Below are positions 50,651-58,522 of a DNA stretch of 64,000 nucleotides, piece by piece. The stretch covers positions 1-64,000 of the forward strand of contig NZ_BDCI01000013.1 of NCBI RefSeq assembly GCF_001613425.1. Direction: 5' to 3'. Both the position numbers and the translations under genes were made by a program. Numbering within the stretch: position 1 is the stretch's first letter; each line of letters opens with the position of its first letter. The stretch is from Nocardia vulneris. GTDB taxonomy: Bacteria; Actinomycetota; Actinomycetes; Mycobacteriales; Mycobacteriaceae. Below the pieces are notes generated by a model. It made no database searches. It had not been told where the DNA came from and was given only the letters and a program-made list of their open reading frames with translations.

Positions 50651-51241
50651 ATGACGAGCGCCATCGGCCTGCTGCTGTTCCCCGGCGTCGAAGAACTGGA
50701 CGCGGTCGGCCCGTGGGAGGTGCTGTCGGTCTGGACGCAGTACTTCCCCGACGACGGCTACACCGTCTTCACCTTCGCCGAGCACGAGGGCCCGGTCGAG
50801 TGCGCGAAGGGCATGCGGATCGAGGCGCAGTACTCCTACGCCACCGCGCCGCGGCGCGACGTCTTGATCATCCCCGGCGGCATGGGCACCAGGCCGATGC
50901 TGAAAGACACCGTGGCCCTCGACTGGGTGCGCGCACAGCGCGCGACGACTCCGCTGATCACCAGCGTCTGCACCGGCTCCCTGGTGCTCGCCGCCGCGGG
51001 ACTGCTGGCCGGGCGCCCGGCGACCACGCACTGGGCCTCGCTCGAGCACCTGCGCGAACTGGACACCACCATCGCGGTCAGTGCCGATGAACGATTCGTC
51101 GACGACGGCGACATCATCACGTCCTCGGGCGTCTCCGCGGGCATCGACATGGCACTGCATCTCGTGCGCCGGCTCGCCGGCGCCGAACGCGCCCGTCAGG
51201 TCCGGCACACGATCCAGTACGACCCGGCCCCGCCGGTGTGA
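50651..51241 (+). CDS. DJ-1/PfpI-family protein, isonitrile-hydratase-like
   Basis: 196 residues. GLLLFPGVEELDAVGPWEVL start, DVLIIPGGMGTR, nucleophile-elbow Cys in ITSVCTGSLVLAAAGLLAGRPATTHW and SSGVSAGIDMALHLVRRLAG. The SVCTGxxxLAxAGLLxGxxATTHW arrangement is that of isonitrile hydratase and the amidotransferase-like domain of GlxA/AraC proteins, here without an HTH. Possible roles: isonitrile hydration, glyoxalase/deglycase-type chemistry. Not resolvable. Confidence 0.87.
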   Translation: MTSAIGLLLFPGVEELDAVGPWEVLSVWTQYFPDDGYTVFTFAEHEGPVECAKGMRIEAQYSYATAPRRDVLIIPGGMGTRPMLKDTVALDWVRAQRATTPLITSVCTGSLVLAAAGLLAGRPATTHWASLEHLRELDTTIAVSADERFVDDGDIITSSGVSAGIDMALHLVRRLAGAERARQVRHTIQYDPAPPV

Positions 51242-51305
51242 GTCGTTGCCCGCGAGCGTAATTCGCTCGACAGCACGCGGGGTGCCGAGTCATCCTGGAA
51301 CGCAC

Positions 51306-51815
51306 ATGAACAACGCAAGACAACCACGACTCGGCGTCGACTTCGGCCGGGTCATCCAGGGGGCGGCCTTACGGCCGGGCGCGCCGGACACGGTCTTCCT
51401 CTCCGGCGGACATGCCGAGGCGATGCGAACTCCGCCCAGCCCCAACGCTTTCGAAGTCCTGACCCACCTCGTCGAGCGTTTCGCCGGGCAGGCGTGGGTC
51501 ATCTCCAAATGCGGTCCGCGGGTGGAGCAGCGCACCCGGCAGTGGCTCGACCATCACCACTTCTTCACTCGCACCGGCATGCCGCGCGACCACCTGCGGT
51601 TCTGCCGCGAGCGCGCGCACAAGGCGGTGCACTGCGCCGAACTCGGCATCACGCACATGATCGACGACCGGCTCGAGGTGCATCACGCGCTGCGCGGACT
51701 GGTCCCGCACCTGTACCTGTTCGGCCCGCAAACCGCACCCGTGCCCGACTGGGTATGCCATGTGCCCACCTGGACCGCGGCGGAGACGGCCGTCACAGCC
51801 ACCGTCGCCGAGTAG
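51306..51815 (+). CDS. HAD-like protein with an altered nucleophile motif
   Basis: 169 residues from ATG 51306. Rossmann-like pattern of a small HAD phosphatase: LGVDFGRVIQ at motif I, WVISKCGPRV at motif II/III (Ser-Lys), and MIDDRLEVH at motif IV. In active HAD enzymes motif I is DxD; here it is DFG, so the general acid Asp is missing. It may be a catalytically weak or non-enzymatic member, or a distant nucleotidase-like family. Upstream neighbour ends 64 bp before. Confidence 0.65.
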   Translation: MNNARQPRLGVDFGRVIQGAALRPGAPDTVFLSGGHAEAMRTPPSPNAFEVLTHLVERFAGQAWVISKCGPRVEQRTRQWLDHHHFFTRTGMPRDHLRFCRERAHKAVHCAELGITHMIDDRLEVHHALRGLVPHLYLFGPQTAPVPDWVCHVPTWTAAETAVTATVAE

Positions 51816-52096
51816 CGCCCGTCCGCGGTCGAGGTGAAGAATCTGGACGGATGCCTGTATCCTTCGTGGGGATGCATTCGCGTCCGATCAATGCTGAAGA
51901 CGGTGTAGACGCCCAGGTCTGTGGCCGCGACGAAGAGGAGGTGGGGTTGCCATGCGCAGCGAACCTCCCAGTCGAAGGCCGCGCGGCGTCGCCCCTTCGC
52001 ATTCCTGAGTAATCAGCGACGGTGGGGGCCGGCGCCCGCGGTGTGACTCTTCGCGCCCGCTCTTGTTCACTCACGCGTATTTGCTGAGGATCCCCC
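51816..52096 (+). ncRNA. Structured 5' leader of mgtE, possibly Mg2+-responsive
   Basis: 281 nt between genes. Strong hairpin at 51845-51885: GGACG/CGTCC closing, GATGC/GCATTC, and an inner ATCC/GGAT. Further on, GGAGGT pairs with ACCTCC around 51940-51973, and CTGA-gtaa-TCAG at about 52006-52017. A 53-codon frame (ATG 51851 to TAA 52012) is contained in it. mgtE genes elsewhere are preceded by the M-box riboswitch or by leader peptides; I could not fit the M-box core consensus convincingly, so it may be a diverged M-box or another leader. Confidence 0.4.
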
Positions 52097-53461
52097 ATGT
52101 CGCAGACCGACGTAATCGAAGTTCGTCCGACGCTGTCCGAGTCCCTGCAGGACGTCGTCGACACCCACCGGGTCGACGCCGCGCTGGCGTGGCTCGACGA
52201 GCGCCCGCCGCATGTCATCGCCGATCAGCTGGCCCGGATGGACGCCGTCCAGGCCGGTATGGCGTTCCGGCTGCTCGACAAGGATTTGGCGCTGGCCGTT
52301 TTCGAGGAACTCGAGCCGGTCGACCAGCAGCAGATCCTGCAGGGCCTGCGTGACCAGAGCTTCCGCGACCTGGTCGAGGGCATGGCCCCCGACGACCGCG
52401 CCCGCATGCTGCGCGAGGCGCCCGCAAAGGTGGCCAAGAAGGTGCTGGCCGGGTTGAGCCCGCGCGAACGGCGGATGACCGCCGCGCTGCTCGGCTACCC
52501 GGAAGGCTCGGCCGGGCAGTACATGACACCCGCCCTGGTGGCGCTGCCCCGCGACCTCACCGTCGCCGACGCGCTCACCGTGGTGCGGGCCAAGGGCGCC
52601 GACGCGGAAACCGTCTACACGCTGCCCGTGGTCGACGGGGGCCGGCGGCTGACCGGCATCGTCGAACTGCGCGAGCTGGTGCTCAGCAAGCCGGACACGA
52701 TGATCGCCGAATTGGTCGTCACCGAACCGGCTTTCGCGCGCGCGACCGACTCGGCGGAGAAGGCCGCCCGGCTGATGCGCGAGACCAACGACATCAACCT
52801 GCCCGTGGTGGACAGCGAGGACCGGCTCGTCGGGCTGCTCACCATCGACGACGCCGTCGAGGTGATCGAGGCCGCCGACAGCGAGGACGTGGCCCGGCAG
52901 GCGGGTTCGGCGCCGTGGGAGGGCCACTACATGGCCGCCGGAGTGTTCCAGCTGGCCCGGTATCGCGCCATGTGGCTGGTGCTGTTGCTGCTCGCCGCGA
53001 CCCTGACGGTCAGCGTCACCGACATGTTCGAGGGCACTCTCCAGCAGGCCGCGCATCTCGCGCTGTTCATCCCGCTGCTGATCGGCGCGGGCGGCAACGC
53101 CGGCGCGCAGGCCGCCACCGCCTGCGTGCGCGCGCTCGCCGTCGGCGAGGTGCGGGTCTCGGACCTGTTCAAGGTGATCTGGCGGGAATGCCGGGTCGGG
53201 TTGGTGCTCGGCGCCATGCTCGCCGCCGCGGGACTGGTGATCGGCGGGCTGTTCGTCGGCCCGCGCGTCGCGGTGGTCGTCGGCATCACCCTGGTGCTGA
53301 TCTGTGGTTGGGCCGCGACCATCGGCGGCACCATGCCGTTGCTCGCCAAGAAGCTGCGGATCGATCCGGCGGTGGTGTCCGCCCCGATGGTGACGACCCT
53401 GGTGGACGCGACCGGCCTGGTCATCTACTTCACCACCGCCAAGCTGGTGCTCGGCATCTGA
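52097..53461 (+). CDS. mgtE: Mg2+ transporter/channel
   Basis: 454 residues. N domain (1-130) of helical repeats (DERPPHVIADQLARMDAVQAG, GMAPDDRARMLREAP); tandem CBS pair (135-265) with YMTPALVALPRDLTVADAL and NLPVVDSEDRLVGLLTIDDAVEVI; linking plug helix and five TM helices from ~290, including the conserved IPLLIGAGGNAGAQAATACVRALA. MgtE gates by binding Mg2+ in the N/CBS domains. Slightly different TM5 end but otherwise complete. The leader upstream may add mRNA-level control. Confidence 0.95.
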   Translation: MSQTDVIEVRPTLSESLQDVVDTHRVDAALAWLDERPPHVIADQLARMDAVQAGMAFRLLDKDLALAVFEELEPVDQQQILQGLRDQSFRDLVEGMAPDDRARMLREAPAKVAKKVLAGLSPRERRMTAALLGYPEGSAGQYMTPALVALPRDLTVADALTVVRAKGADAETVYTLPVVDGGRRLTGIVELRELVLSKPDTMIAELVVTEPAFARATDSAEKAARLMRETNDINLPVVDSEDRLVGLLTIDDAVEVIEAADSEDVARQAGSAPWEGHYMAAGVFQLARYRAMWLVLLLLAATLTVSVTDMFEGTLQQAAHLALFIPLLIGAGGNAGAQAATACVRALAVGEVRVSDLFKVIWRECRVGLVLGAMLAAAGLVIGGLFVGPRVAVVVGITLVLICGWAATIGGTMPLLAKKLRIDPAVVSAPMVTTLVDATGLVIYFTTAKLVLGI

Positions 53462-53601
53462 GCCGGAACACCGTGCGGTGCAAGCGAGGTCGGCCACCGG
53501 AGGACGGCGTGGGCAGCTCCGTTAGTGCTTCGTTGATTTCCGGTTAGGACCCGGCGCGACGCTGTGTGCGATCACCCGGATACCAGCACACGGAGCCACC
53601 G

Positions 53602-54591
53602 ATGAACGTCAAATCCACCGCCGCCACCCTCGCGATCGCCGCGGGCGCCTGCCTGTTCGCGCTGCCCGCCGCGTCCGCGACGACCTATACCAACTGCGAT
53701 GTCGAACCCGCCGCGCTCGCGCTGCGCGGCGAGGAAGGCGTCGTGCTCGACCAGATCAACAAGTTGCGCAAGGACGCGGGCCTGGCCGCGGTCACGCACA
53801 GCGAGGTGCTGGCGCGGCCCGCCGAATGGGCGAGCAACGACAGCGCGCGCCGGGGCAGCTCGCCCGCCGACCACGTGGACACCCTCGGCCGCGATATCAA
53901 GACCCGGTTCGCGCAGTGCGGCGTGCCCGCCGATGCGCCCAAGATCGCCGAGATCAACTTCTACGGTCGCAACGTCGAGCCCGCCGACGCCATGCGGTTC
54001 TGGTCGAATTCGCCTGGGCACCGGGCGATCATCCTCGACGGCACACTGGACAAGGTCGGCGTCGCGGTGATCTACCAGGGCGATCGGCGGCACTGGACGG
54101 TCACCTTCGCCGCCGACCACACCACCCCGCCGCCCACCCTGCCCGCGACCGTCACCCGGGACAACCTGAACGGCGCGCAGCATCAGGCCGAGTTCGACAA
54201 ACTGGTCGCCCAGGGCTACCGGATCAGCGATATCCGGGTCACCGCCGGCAACGATCCGCGCTACTCCAGCACCTGGGTCCGCAACGACGGCCGCGCGTGG
54301 CAGGCCCGGCACGGCCTGGATGCCAAGACCTACCAGGCCGAATTCGACAAGCTGCTGGCGCAGGGCTACCGCTTGACCCTGGTCCGCGGCTACGAGGTCA
54401 ACGGCGCGTCGCGCTTCGCCGGCATCTGGGAGCGCAACGACGGCCGGGCTTGGCAAGCGCGCCACGACATCTCGGTGCAGGCCTACAACAGCACCGCGGC
54501 CCAGCTCGCCGCACAGGGCTACCGTCTCGTGCACGAGCACCGGTACCAGGTGCGGGGGCAGACCTTCGTCGCGGCCATCTGGAACAGGTGA
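53602..54591 (+). CDS. Exported CAP/SCP-domain protein with BTRD1 (polyglycine-hydrolase-type) repeats
   Basis: 329 residues from ATG 53602. Signal peptide to about residue 28 (LPAASA). CAP domain 30-175: VLDQINKLRKDAGLAAVTHSEVLARPAEWAS, NSPGHRAIILDGTLDKVGVAVIYQGDRRHWTVTFA, though the usual His-Glu-Glu-His pair is only partly kept. Three copies of a ~45-residue repeat follow, each with FDKLxAQGYR and W-x-RNDGRAWQARH (residues ~190-329), a bacterial tandem repeat of unknown ligand. Three cysteines or fewer. A secreted binding or wall-modifying protein is inferred. Confidence 0.85.
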   Translation: MNVKSTAATLAIAAGACLFALPAASATTYTNCDVEPAALALRGEEGVVLDQINKLRKDAGLAAVTHSEVLARPAEWASNDSARRGSSPADHVDTLGRDIKTRFAQCGVPADAPKIAEINFYGRNVEPADAMRFWSNSPGHRAIILDGTLDKVGVAVIYQGDRRHWTVTFAADHTTPPPTLPATVTRDNLNGAQHQAEFDKLVAQGYRISDIRVTAGNDPRYSSTWVRNDGRAWQARHGLDAKTYQAEFDKLLAQGYRLTLVRGYEVNGASRFAGIWERNDGRAWQARHDISVQAYNSTAAQLAAQGYRLVHEHRYQVRGQTFVAAIWNR

Positions 54592-54721
54592 TCGGCGTTC
54601 GAGGCCGCGGCCGTCCAGCGGGGCGGTCGCGGCCTCGTCGCGCCTGCGCAACCGCTCGTTACCGCATTGCCCCCGCGAGCTTGCTACCGTCGGAGCGCTC
54701 GAACAACAACATGAGGGGCGA

Positions 54722-55798
54722 ATGAGACAGATCTTGTTCTCGGCGATGATCGCGCTCGTGGTGTCGATCACGTTGACGCCATTGCTGATCAAGCTTTTCA
54801 CGAGACGTAACGTCGGCCAGGAGATCCGGGTCGACGGCCCGGCCAGCCATCAGTCCAAACGCGGCACCCCGACCATGGGCGGCATCGCGATCCTGATCGG
54901 CATGTGGGCCGGATACCTGGGGGCGCATCTGCTCGACAGCCGGCACGACGAAGCCGAGATCTCGGTCTCCGGTCTGCTGGTGCTCGGCTTGGCCACCGCG
55001 CTCGGCTTCGTCGGGTTCCTCGACGATTTCATCAAGATCCGCAAGCAGCGCAATCTCGGCTTGACGGCCACCGGGAAGTACATCGGACAGCTGCTCGCCG
55101 CAGTCATTTTCGGCGTGCTCGCGCTGCGGTTCCCCGGCGATATGGGGCTCACCCCCGCCAGCAGGCACATGTCCTACGTCCGCGACGTGACCACGGTGTC
55201 GTTCGGCGTGATCGGCTTCCTGCTCGTCGTCTGCTTCCTCGTGGTGGCCTGGTCGAACGCGGTGAACATCACCGACGGCCTCGACGGGCTGGCCGCCGGA
55301 TCGATGAGCTTCGCGCTCGGCGCCTACGTGATCATCACCTTCTGGCAGTACACCAACTCGTGCGTGAGCACCCCCGTCGCCGGGTGCTACACCGTGCGCG
55401 ACCCGCTCGATCTCGCCGTGGTCTGCGCGGCCGGCGCCGGCGCGTGCATCGGATTCCTGTGGTGGAACGCGGCGCCCGCGAAGATCTTCATGGGCGACAC
55501 CGGTTCGCTGGCGCTCGGCGGCCTGCTCGCCGGGCTGTCCATCACGACCCGCACCGAGCTGCTGATGGCGGTGGTGGGTGCGCTGTTCTTCGCCGAGATC
55601 CTCTCGGTGCTGTTGCAGATCGTGGTGTTCCGGACCACGCGCAACCGGTTGTTCCGGATGGCGCCGTTCCACCATCATTTCGAACTGGGCAAGTGGGCCG
55701 AAACCACGGTCATCATTCGGTTCTGGTTGCTCGCGGGCATCGCGGCCGCGGTCGGGCTGATGCTCTTCTACGGGGAGTATCTGGCCGTCGTCGGCTGA
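54722..55798 (+). CDS. mraY: Phospho-N-acetylmuramoyl-pentapeptide transferase, located outside a dcw cluster
   Basis: 358 residues, full length, 10 TM helices. Active-site segments intact: GTPTMGGIAIL, GFLDDFIKI (first Asp pair), GLTATGKYIGQL, NAVNITDGLDGLAAG, KIFMGDTGSLALGG, and the PFHHHFELGKWAE loop. It makes lipid I from UDP-MurNAc-pentapeptide and undecaprenyl phosphate. Normally it lies between murF and murD; here the neighbours are a CAP protein and an ArsR regulator, so it is probably a second copy. Could provide tolerance to MraY inhibitors or specialised wall synthesis. Confidence 0.93.
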   Translation: MRQILFSAMIALVVSITLTPLLIKLFTRRNVGQEIRVDGPASHQSKRGTPTMGGIAILIGMWAGYLGAHLLDSRHDEAEISVSGLLVLGLATALGFVGFLDDFIKIRKQRNLGLTATGKYIGQLLAAVIFGVLALRFPGDMGLTPASRHMSYVRDVTTVSFGVIGFLLVVCFLVVAWSNAVNITDGLDGLAAGSMSFALGAYVIITFWQYTNSCVSTPVAGCYTVRDPLDLAVVCAAGAGACIGFLWWNAAPAKIFMGDTGSLALGGLLAGLSITTRTELLMAVVGALFFAEILSVLLQIVVFRTTRNRLFRMAPFHHHFELGKWAETTVIIRFWLLAGIAAAVGLMLFYGEYLAVVG

Positions 55799-55802
55799 GG
55801 TG

Positions 55803-56198
55803 TCAGGCGTGGCGGGCGTCGCGGTCCAGGTCGCGGTGCGGTGCCGCGGTGCGCCGGGTGCGCTTGCCGCGGGCGATCTCGGTGGCGAGCGCGTCCAGCG
55901 GTTGCGCGAGCTGGTGCAGCGGGTCGGCGAGCGCGCTCAACCAGGTCTTCGCGGCCGTCAAGCCCGCCTCGTCCAGCGTGTAGAAGCGCCGGGTGCCCGC
56001 CGCGCGGACGTGCACCAGCCCGGCGTCACGCAGCACCTTGAGATGCTGGGAGACGCCGGGCTGGGAGATCTGCGCGTGCTCCTGCACCGCCGCGACGACC
56101 GCGCCCGCCGGTTGCTCCCCGGCCGCCACCAGCTCCAGGATGTAGCGGCGGGTCGGGTCGCCGAGCGCCTCGAAAATGCTTGCGGTAGAACGGTCCAT
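55803..56198 (-). CDS. ArsR-family repressor
   Basis: 131 residues. Winged HTH 1-90: IFEALGDPTRRYILELVAAGEQPAGAVVAAV, ISQPGVSQHLKVLRDAGLVHVRAAGTRRFYTL. No CxC metal-binding motif, so it belongs to the group linked to SRPBCC/AHSA1 genes rather than metal sensors. Its start overlaps the SRPBCC stop by one base. Basic C-terminal tail (RGKRTRRTAAPHRDL). Confidence 0.9.
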   Translation of the reverse strand: MDRSTASIFEALGDPTRRYILELVAAGEQPAGAVVAAVQEHAQISQPGVSQHLKVLRDAGLVHVRAAGTRRFYTLDEAGLTAAKTWLSALADPLHQLAQPLDALATEIARGKRTRRTAAPHRDLDRDARHA

Positions 56199-56854
56199 CA
56201 GGACTCGGGGCTCTCCTCGGATTCCGTGGTGTAGAAGCTCACCGTATTCGCCGCGGCCGCGTGCGCCGCGTCCGGCTCGTCGCCGTCGCCGATCGCGGCC
56301 GCCGCCCAGCCCGTCGCGGCCGTGCGGATGAACTCCTTGCCCTCCGGCGTGGTGTGCAAGGTGAGCGCCTCGGCCTGGTCCACCGGTTCACCGCTCGCCA
56401 GGTAGAGCCCGAGGCCCACCAGCGCGAGATCCCAGCCGACACCGACGGCGCCGGGACCGTACTGCGTCCAGAAGCCCGGGTCGACGGGCGCCTCGTGCGC
56501 CAGCTCGAGCAGCGTGCCCGCCTCGCTCGGCGTGAGCCCGACCCGCACCCAGGACACCTGTGGTCCCATCTCCCAGGTCACCGCGAAACCTTTGGGCTCG
56601 TCACACTCTTCGACCACCCCGCCCGCATTCCCCTCCAGCTGGTAGCGCCCGCCGAGCGCCAGCTCCCCGCTGATCGGCAGGAACCAGCGCGGAATCCGCT
56701 CCGGATCGGTCAGCGCCTCCCACAGATCGGCCTGATCGGTCGAATAGCTCCGCCGCGCCACCGCCACCTTCGTCGGCACACCATCGCGCACCCCACTACG
56801 AATCTCCCGCGTCACCAGTCCAGCAAGAGTGACAGGGTCGCTCAACAAAGTCAT
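56198..56854 (-). CDS. SRPBCC/AHSA1-family protein
   Basis: 218 residues from ATG 56854 with GAAGGAG 6 nt upstream (the upstream ATG 56869 overlaps the Shine-Dalgarno). AHSA1-like pattern: SYSTDQADLWEALTDPERIPRWFLPISGELALGGRYQLEGNAGGVVEECDEP, FAVTWEMG, and LTLHTTPEGKEF, EAPVDPGFWTQYGPGAVGVGWD. C-terminal Ala-rich extension of ~30 residues. Binds a hydrophobic ligand; role unknown. Operon with the ArsR gene, almost certainly repressed by it. Confidence 0.87.
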   Translation of the reverse strand: MTLLSDPVTLAGLVTREIRSGVRDGVPTKVAVARRSYSTDQADLWEALTDPERIPRWFLPISGELALGGRYQLEGNAGGVVEECDEPKGFAVTWEMGPQVSWVRVGLTPSEAGTLLELAHEAPVDPGFWTQYGPGAVGVGWDLALVGLGLYLASGEPVDQAEALTLHTTPEGKEFIRTAATGWAAAAIGDGDEPDAAHAAAANTVSFYTTESEESPES

Positions 56855-56867
56855 CGAACTCTCCTTC

Positions 56868-56883
56868 ATAAGTTTCTACTTAT
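56868..56883 (-). promoter_or_regulatory. ArsR-type operator
   Basis: Perfect palindrome ATAAGT-ttct-ACTTAT, one of the most AT-rich spots in the window, 14 nt before the SRPBCC start. Length and arm sequence resemble operators of ArsR repressors paired with SRPBCC genes. Confidence 0.7.
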
Positions 56884-56923
56884 ATTAGACGCCAGCATAC
56901 TGCCACGCCCGGAGTGTTCTCGT

Positions 56924-57412
56924 CTATTGCCCGTAAGAGAACCGCAGCTCTCGGGCGTAGTGTCTGCTGCCGGGTGCTTCGCGGTAGCGGCCGAAGCCGG
57001 GGATCGGGTGGTAGCCGGCGGAGGTGTAGAGGGCGATGGCTTCCGGTTGACGGGTACCGGTTTCCAGCACGATGCGGCGGCGTCCGGCGGCCGCCGCACT
57101 GTGTTCGACGGCGGCCAGTAGCTGTCGGGCCAGCCCGCGGCCGCGCACCTCCGGCGCCACATACATCCGTTTGAGTTCGGCGTCCCCGTCCCGGAATTCG
57201 GGTTCGTCGCCCTCGTGCGCCCGCCACCCGGCACACGCCACCGCGATCCCCTCGACGTACCCGATCAGGAACGCGCCCAACGGCGGCGCGAACTCGCTCG
57301 GATCGGTCGGACTCTCGTCCGGCCCGCCATACCGCACCACATACTCCTGCTGCACCTCCGCGATCAACTTCCGCGCGTCCGGACTGTCATAAGCCCGCAC
57401 CACCAGCTCCAT
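56924..57412 (-). CDS. GNAT-family N-acetyltransferase
   Basis: 162 residues. Acetyl-CoA-binding motif A: AELKRMYVAPEVRGRGLARQLLAAVE (the R-x-x-G-x-G/A core), motif B: IVLETGTRQPEAIALYTSAGYHPIPGFGRY. N-terminal acidic substrate region (VVRYGGPDESPTDPSEFAPP). Substrate unknown; similar proteins acetylate amino groups of small molecules. Downstream of the large inverted repeat at 57529-57611. Confidence 0.9.
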   Translation of the reverse strand: MELVVRAYDSPDARKLIAEVQQEYVVRYGGPDESPTDPSEFAPPLGAFLIGYVEGIAVACAGWRAHEGDEPEFRDGDAELKRMYVAPEVRGRGLARQLLAAVEHSAAAAGRRRIVLETGTRQPEAIALYTSAGYHPIPGFGRYREAPGSRHYARELRFSYGQ

Positions 57413-57528
57413 CAGGTCAGGCTAGCCAGCGCAGCGGCGATCGGCCGGTGCTCATCGCGGCGGAAGTGGTCGAATCACCGACACTCATCCAAAACTCGCT
57501 CCCGCGGAATGGAATGCGAGGGGATATT

Positions 57529-57611
57529 GCCGGCAACTTGATCACCAGGTAATGGTGGCGGTATCGGGCGAGAGCGGAACGCCACCATTACCTGGTGCTC
57601 AAGTGGCCGGC
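57529..57611. repeat. Large inverted repeat with 32-bp arms
   Basis: Left arm 57529-57560 and right arm 57580-57611 are complementary at 30 of 32 positions; mismatches fall at arm positions 7 and 14. The inner 17-18 bp (ACCAGGTAATGGTGGCG) are perfect. A 19-nt loop separates the arms. It lies 33 bp past the stop of the leftward DUF5753 regulator gene and 117 bp before the GNAT start. It may act as a terminator, or be a short mobile (MITE-like) or structured RNA element. Confidence 0.85.
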
Positions 57612-57643
57612 AGGAAAGTGGGGTGGCCGCACGGGGCACGGCG

Positions 57644-58522
57644 TTATTCGCTGAGTTCGGCGGCGATGTCGAGGATGTATGCACGGCTGTCGGTTTCGGG
57701 CAGGGCCAGGCGTTTGAGGTCGCTGCATACGGCGCGGTAGGTGGCGATCTCTTCGGGGTGCTCGAGGTAGAGGTCACCGGTGAAGCCTTGGACGTAGACG
57801 ACCGGCGGCTCGGACAGGTACGCGGTGGGGTGCGGTGGAAACTCCAGCAGGACAAAGCCGCCCACCAGCAGACCCTGGTACGCGCCGGCCGTGCGCGGCA
57901 GGACCTGCACCGAAACATTGGGCAGCCGAGCGAGATCGGCGAGCCGGGTCAACTGATCGGTCATGACCCGGGTGCTGCCGGTGATCCGCCGCAACGCCGC
58001 CTCATCGATGAACGCGTCGAACGCGAGTGGGTTCGCGCTGTCGGTGAGCCGCGACTGCCGCCGCGCCATGACCTCGACGTTCTTCTCGATATCGACGGTC
58101 GGCCAGTTGGGGTGCAGCACCCAGGTCATCGCGCGGCGATAGTCGGCGGTCTGCACCAGATTGGGCAACAGCGTCGGCTGATACGAAATGATGTGCTGCG
58201 CAGCGTCTTCCAACCCGACGAACAACCCGCCGTACGAAGGCAGAACGTTGTCGTAGCCGTGCCACCACGCTCTGGTCTGCGTATCCTCCATGAGCCCGAG
58301 CAGCATTCGGGTCAGACTCGGCGGCAACTCGTAGATCTCGCACAGCCGCTTGATGTACAGCGGATTCAGGCGGATCTGGACGCCGTTCTCCATCCGCCAG
58401 AAGGTCTGTTTGCTGACGCCGATCTCGTTGCGGGCGACTTCCGCGGTCACGCATGCCTCGAGGCGTGCGCGGCGGAGCTCGCGGGCCAGCAGCCGGCGGG
58501 GCAGGGTCGAGCCAGTCGTCAT
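57644..58522 (-). CDS. XRE-type helix-turn-helix regulator with DUF5753 domain
   Basis: 292 residues from ATG 58522 (GGAG 9 nt upstream; ATG 58531 is the alternative). HTH at 10-65: ELRRARLEACVTAEVARNEIGVSKQTFWRMENGVQIRLNP. DUF5753 at 105-290: SYQPTLLPNLVQTADYRRAM, RRQSRLTDSANPLAFDAFIDEAALRR, LARLPNVSVQVLPRTAGAYQGLLVGGFVLLEF, VYVQGFTGDLYLE. This type is abundant in actinomycetes, normally next to a small DUF397 protein. No DUF397 gene was found on either side. Confidence 0.9.
   Translation of the reverse strand: MTTGSTLPRRLLARELRRARLEACVTAEVARNEIGVSKQTFWRMENGVQIRLNPLYIKRLCEIYELPPSLTRMLLGLMEDTQTRAWWHGYDNVLPSYGGLFVGLEDAAQHIISYQPTLLPNLVQTADYRRAMTWVLHPNWPTVDIEKNVEVMARRQSRLTDSANPLAFDAFIDEAALRRITGSTRVMTDQLTRLADLARLPNVSVQVLPRTAGAYQGLLVGGFVLLEFPPHPTAYLSEPPVVYVQGFTGDLYLEHPEEIATYRAVCSDLKRLALPETDSRAYILDIAAELSE

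Noticed and set aside
51816..52096. Definite M-box riboswitch call
   Set aside because: Position before mgtE fits, but I could not align the conserved core by eye, so it is reported only as a structured leader of uncertain class.
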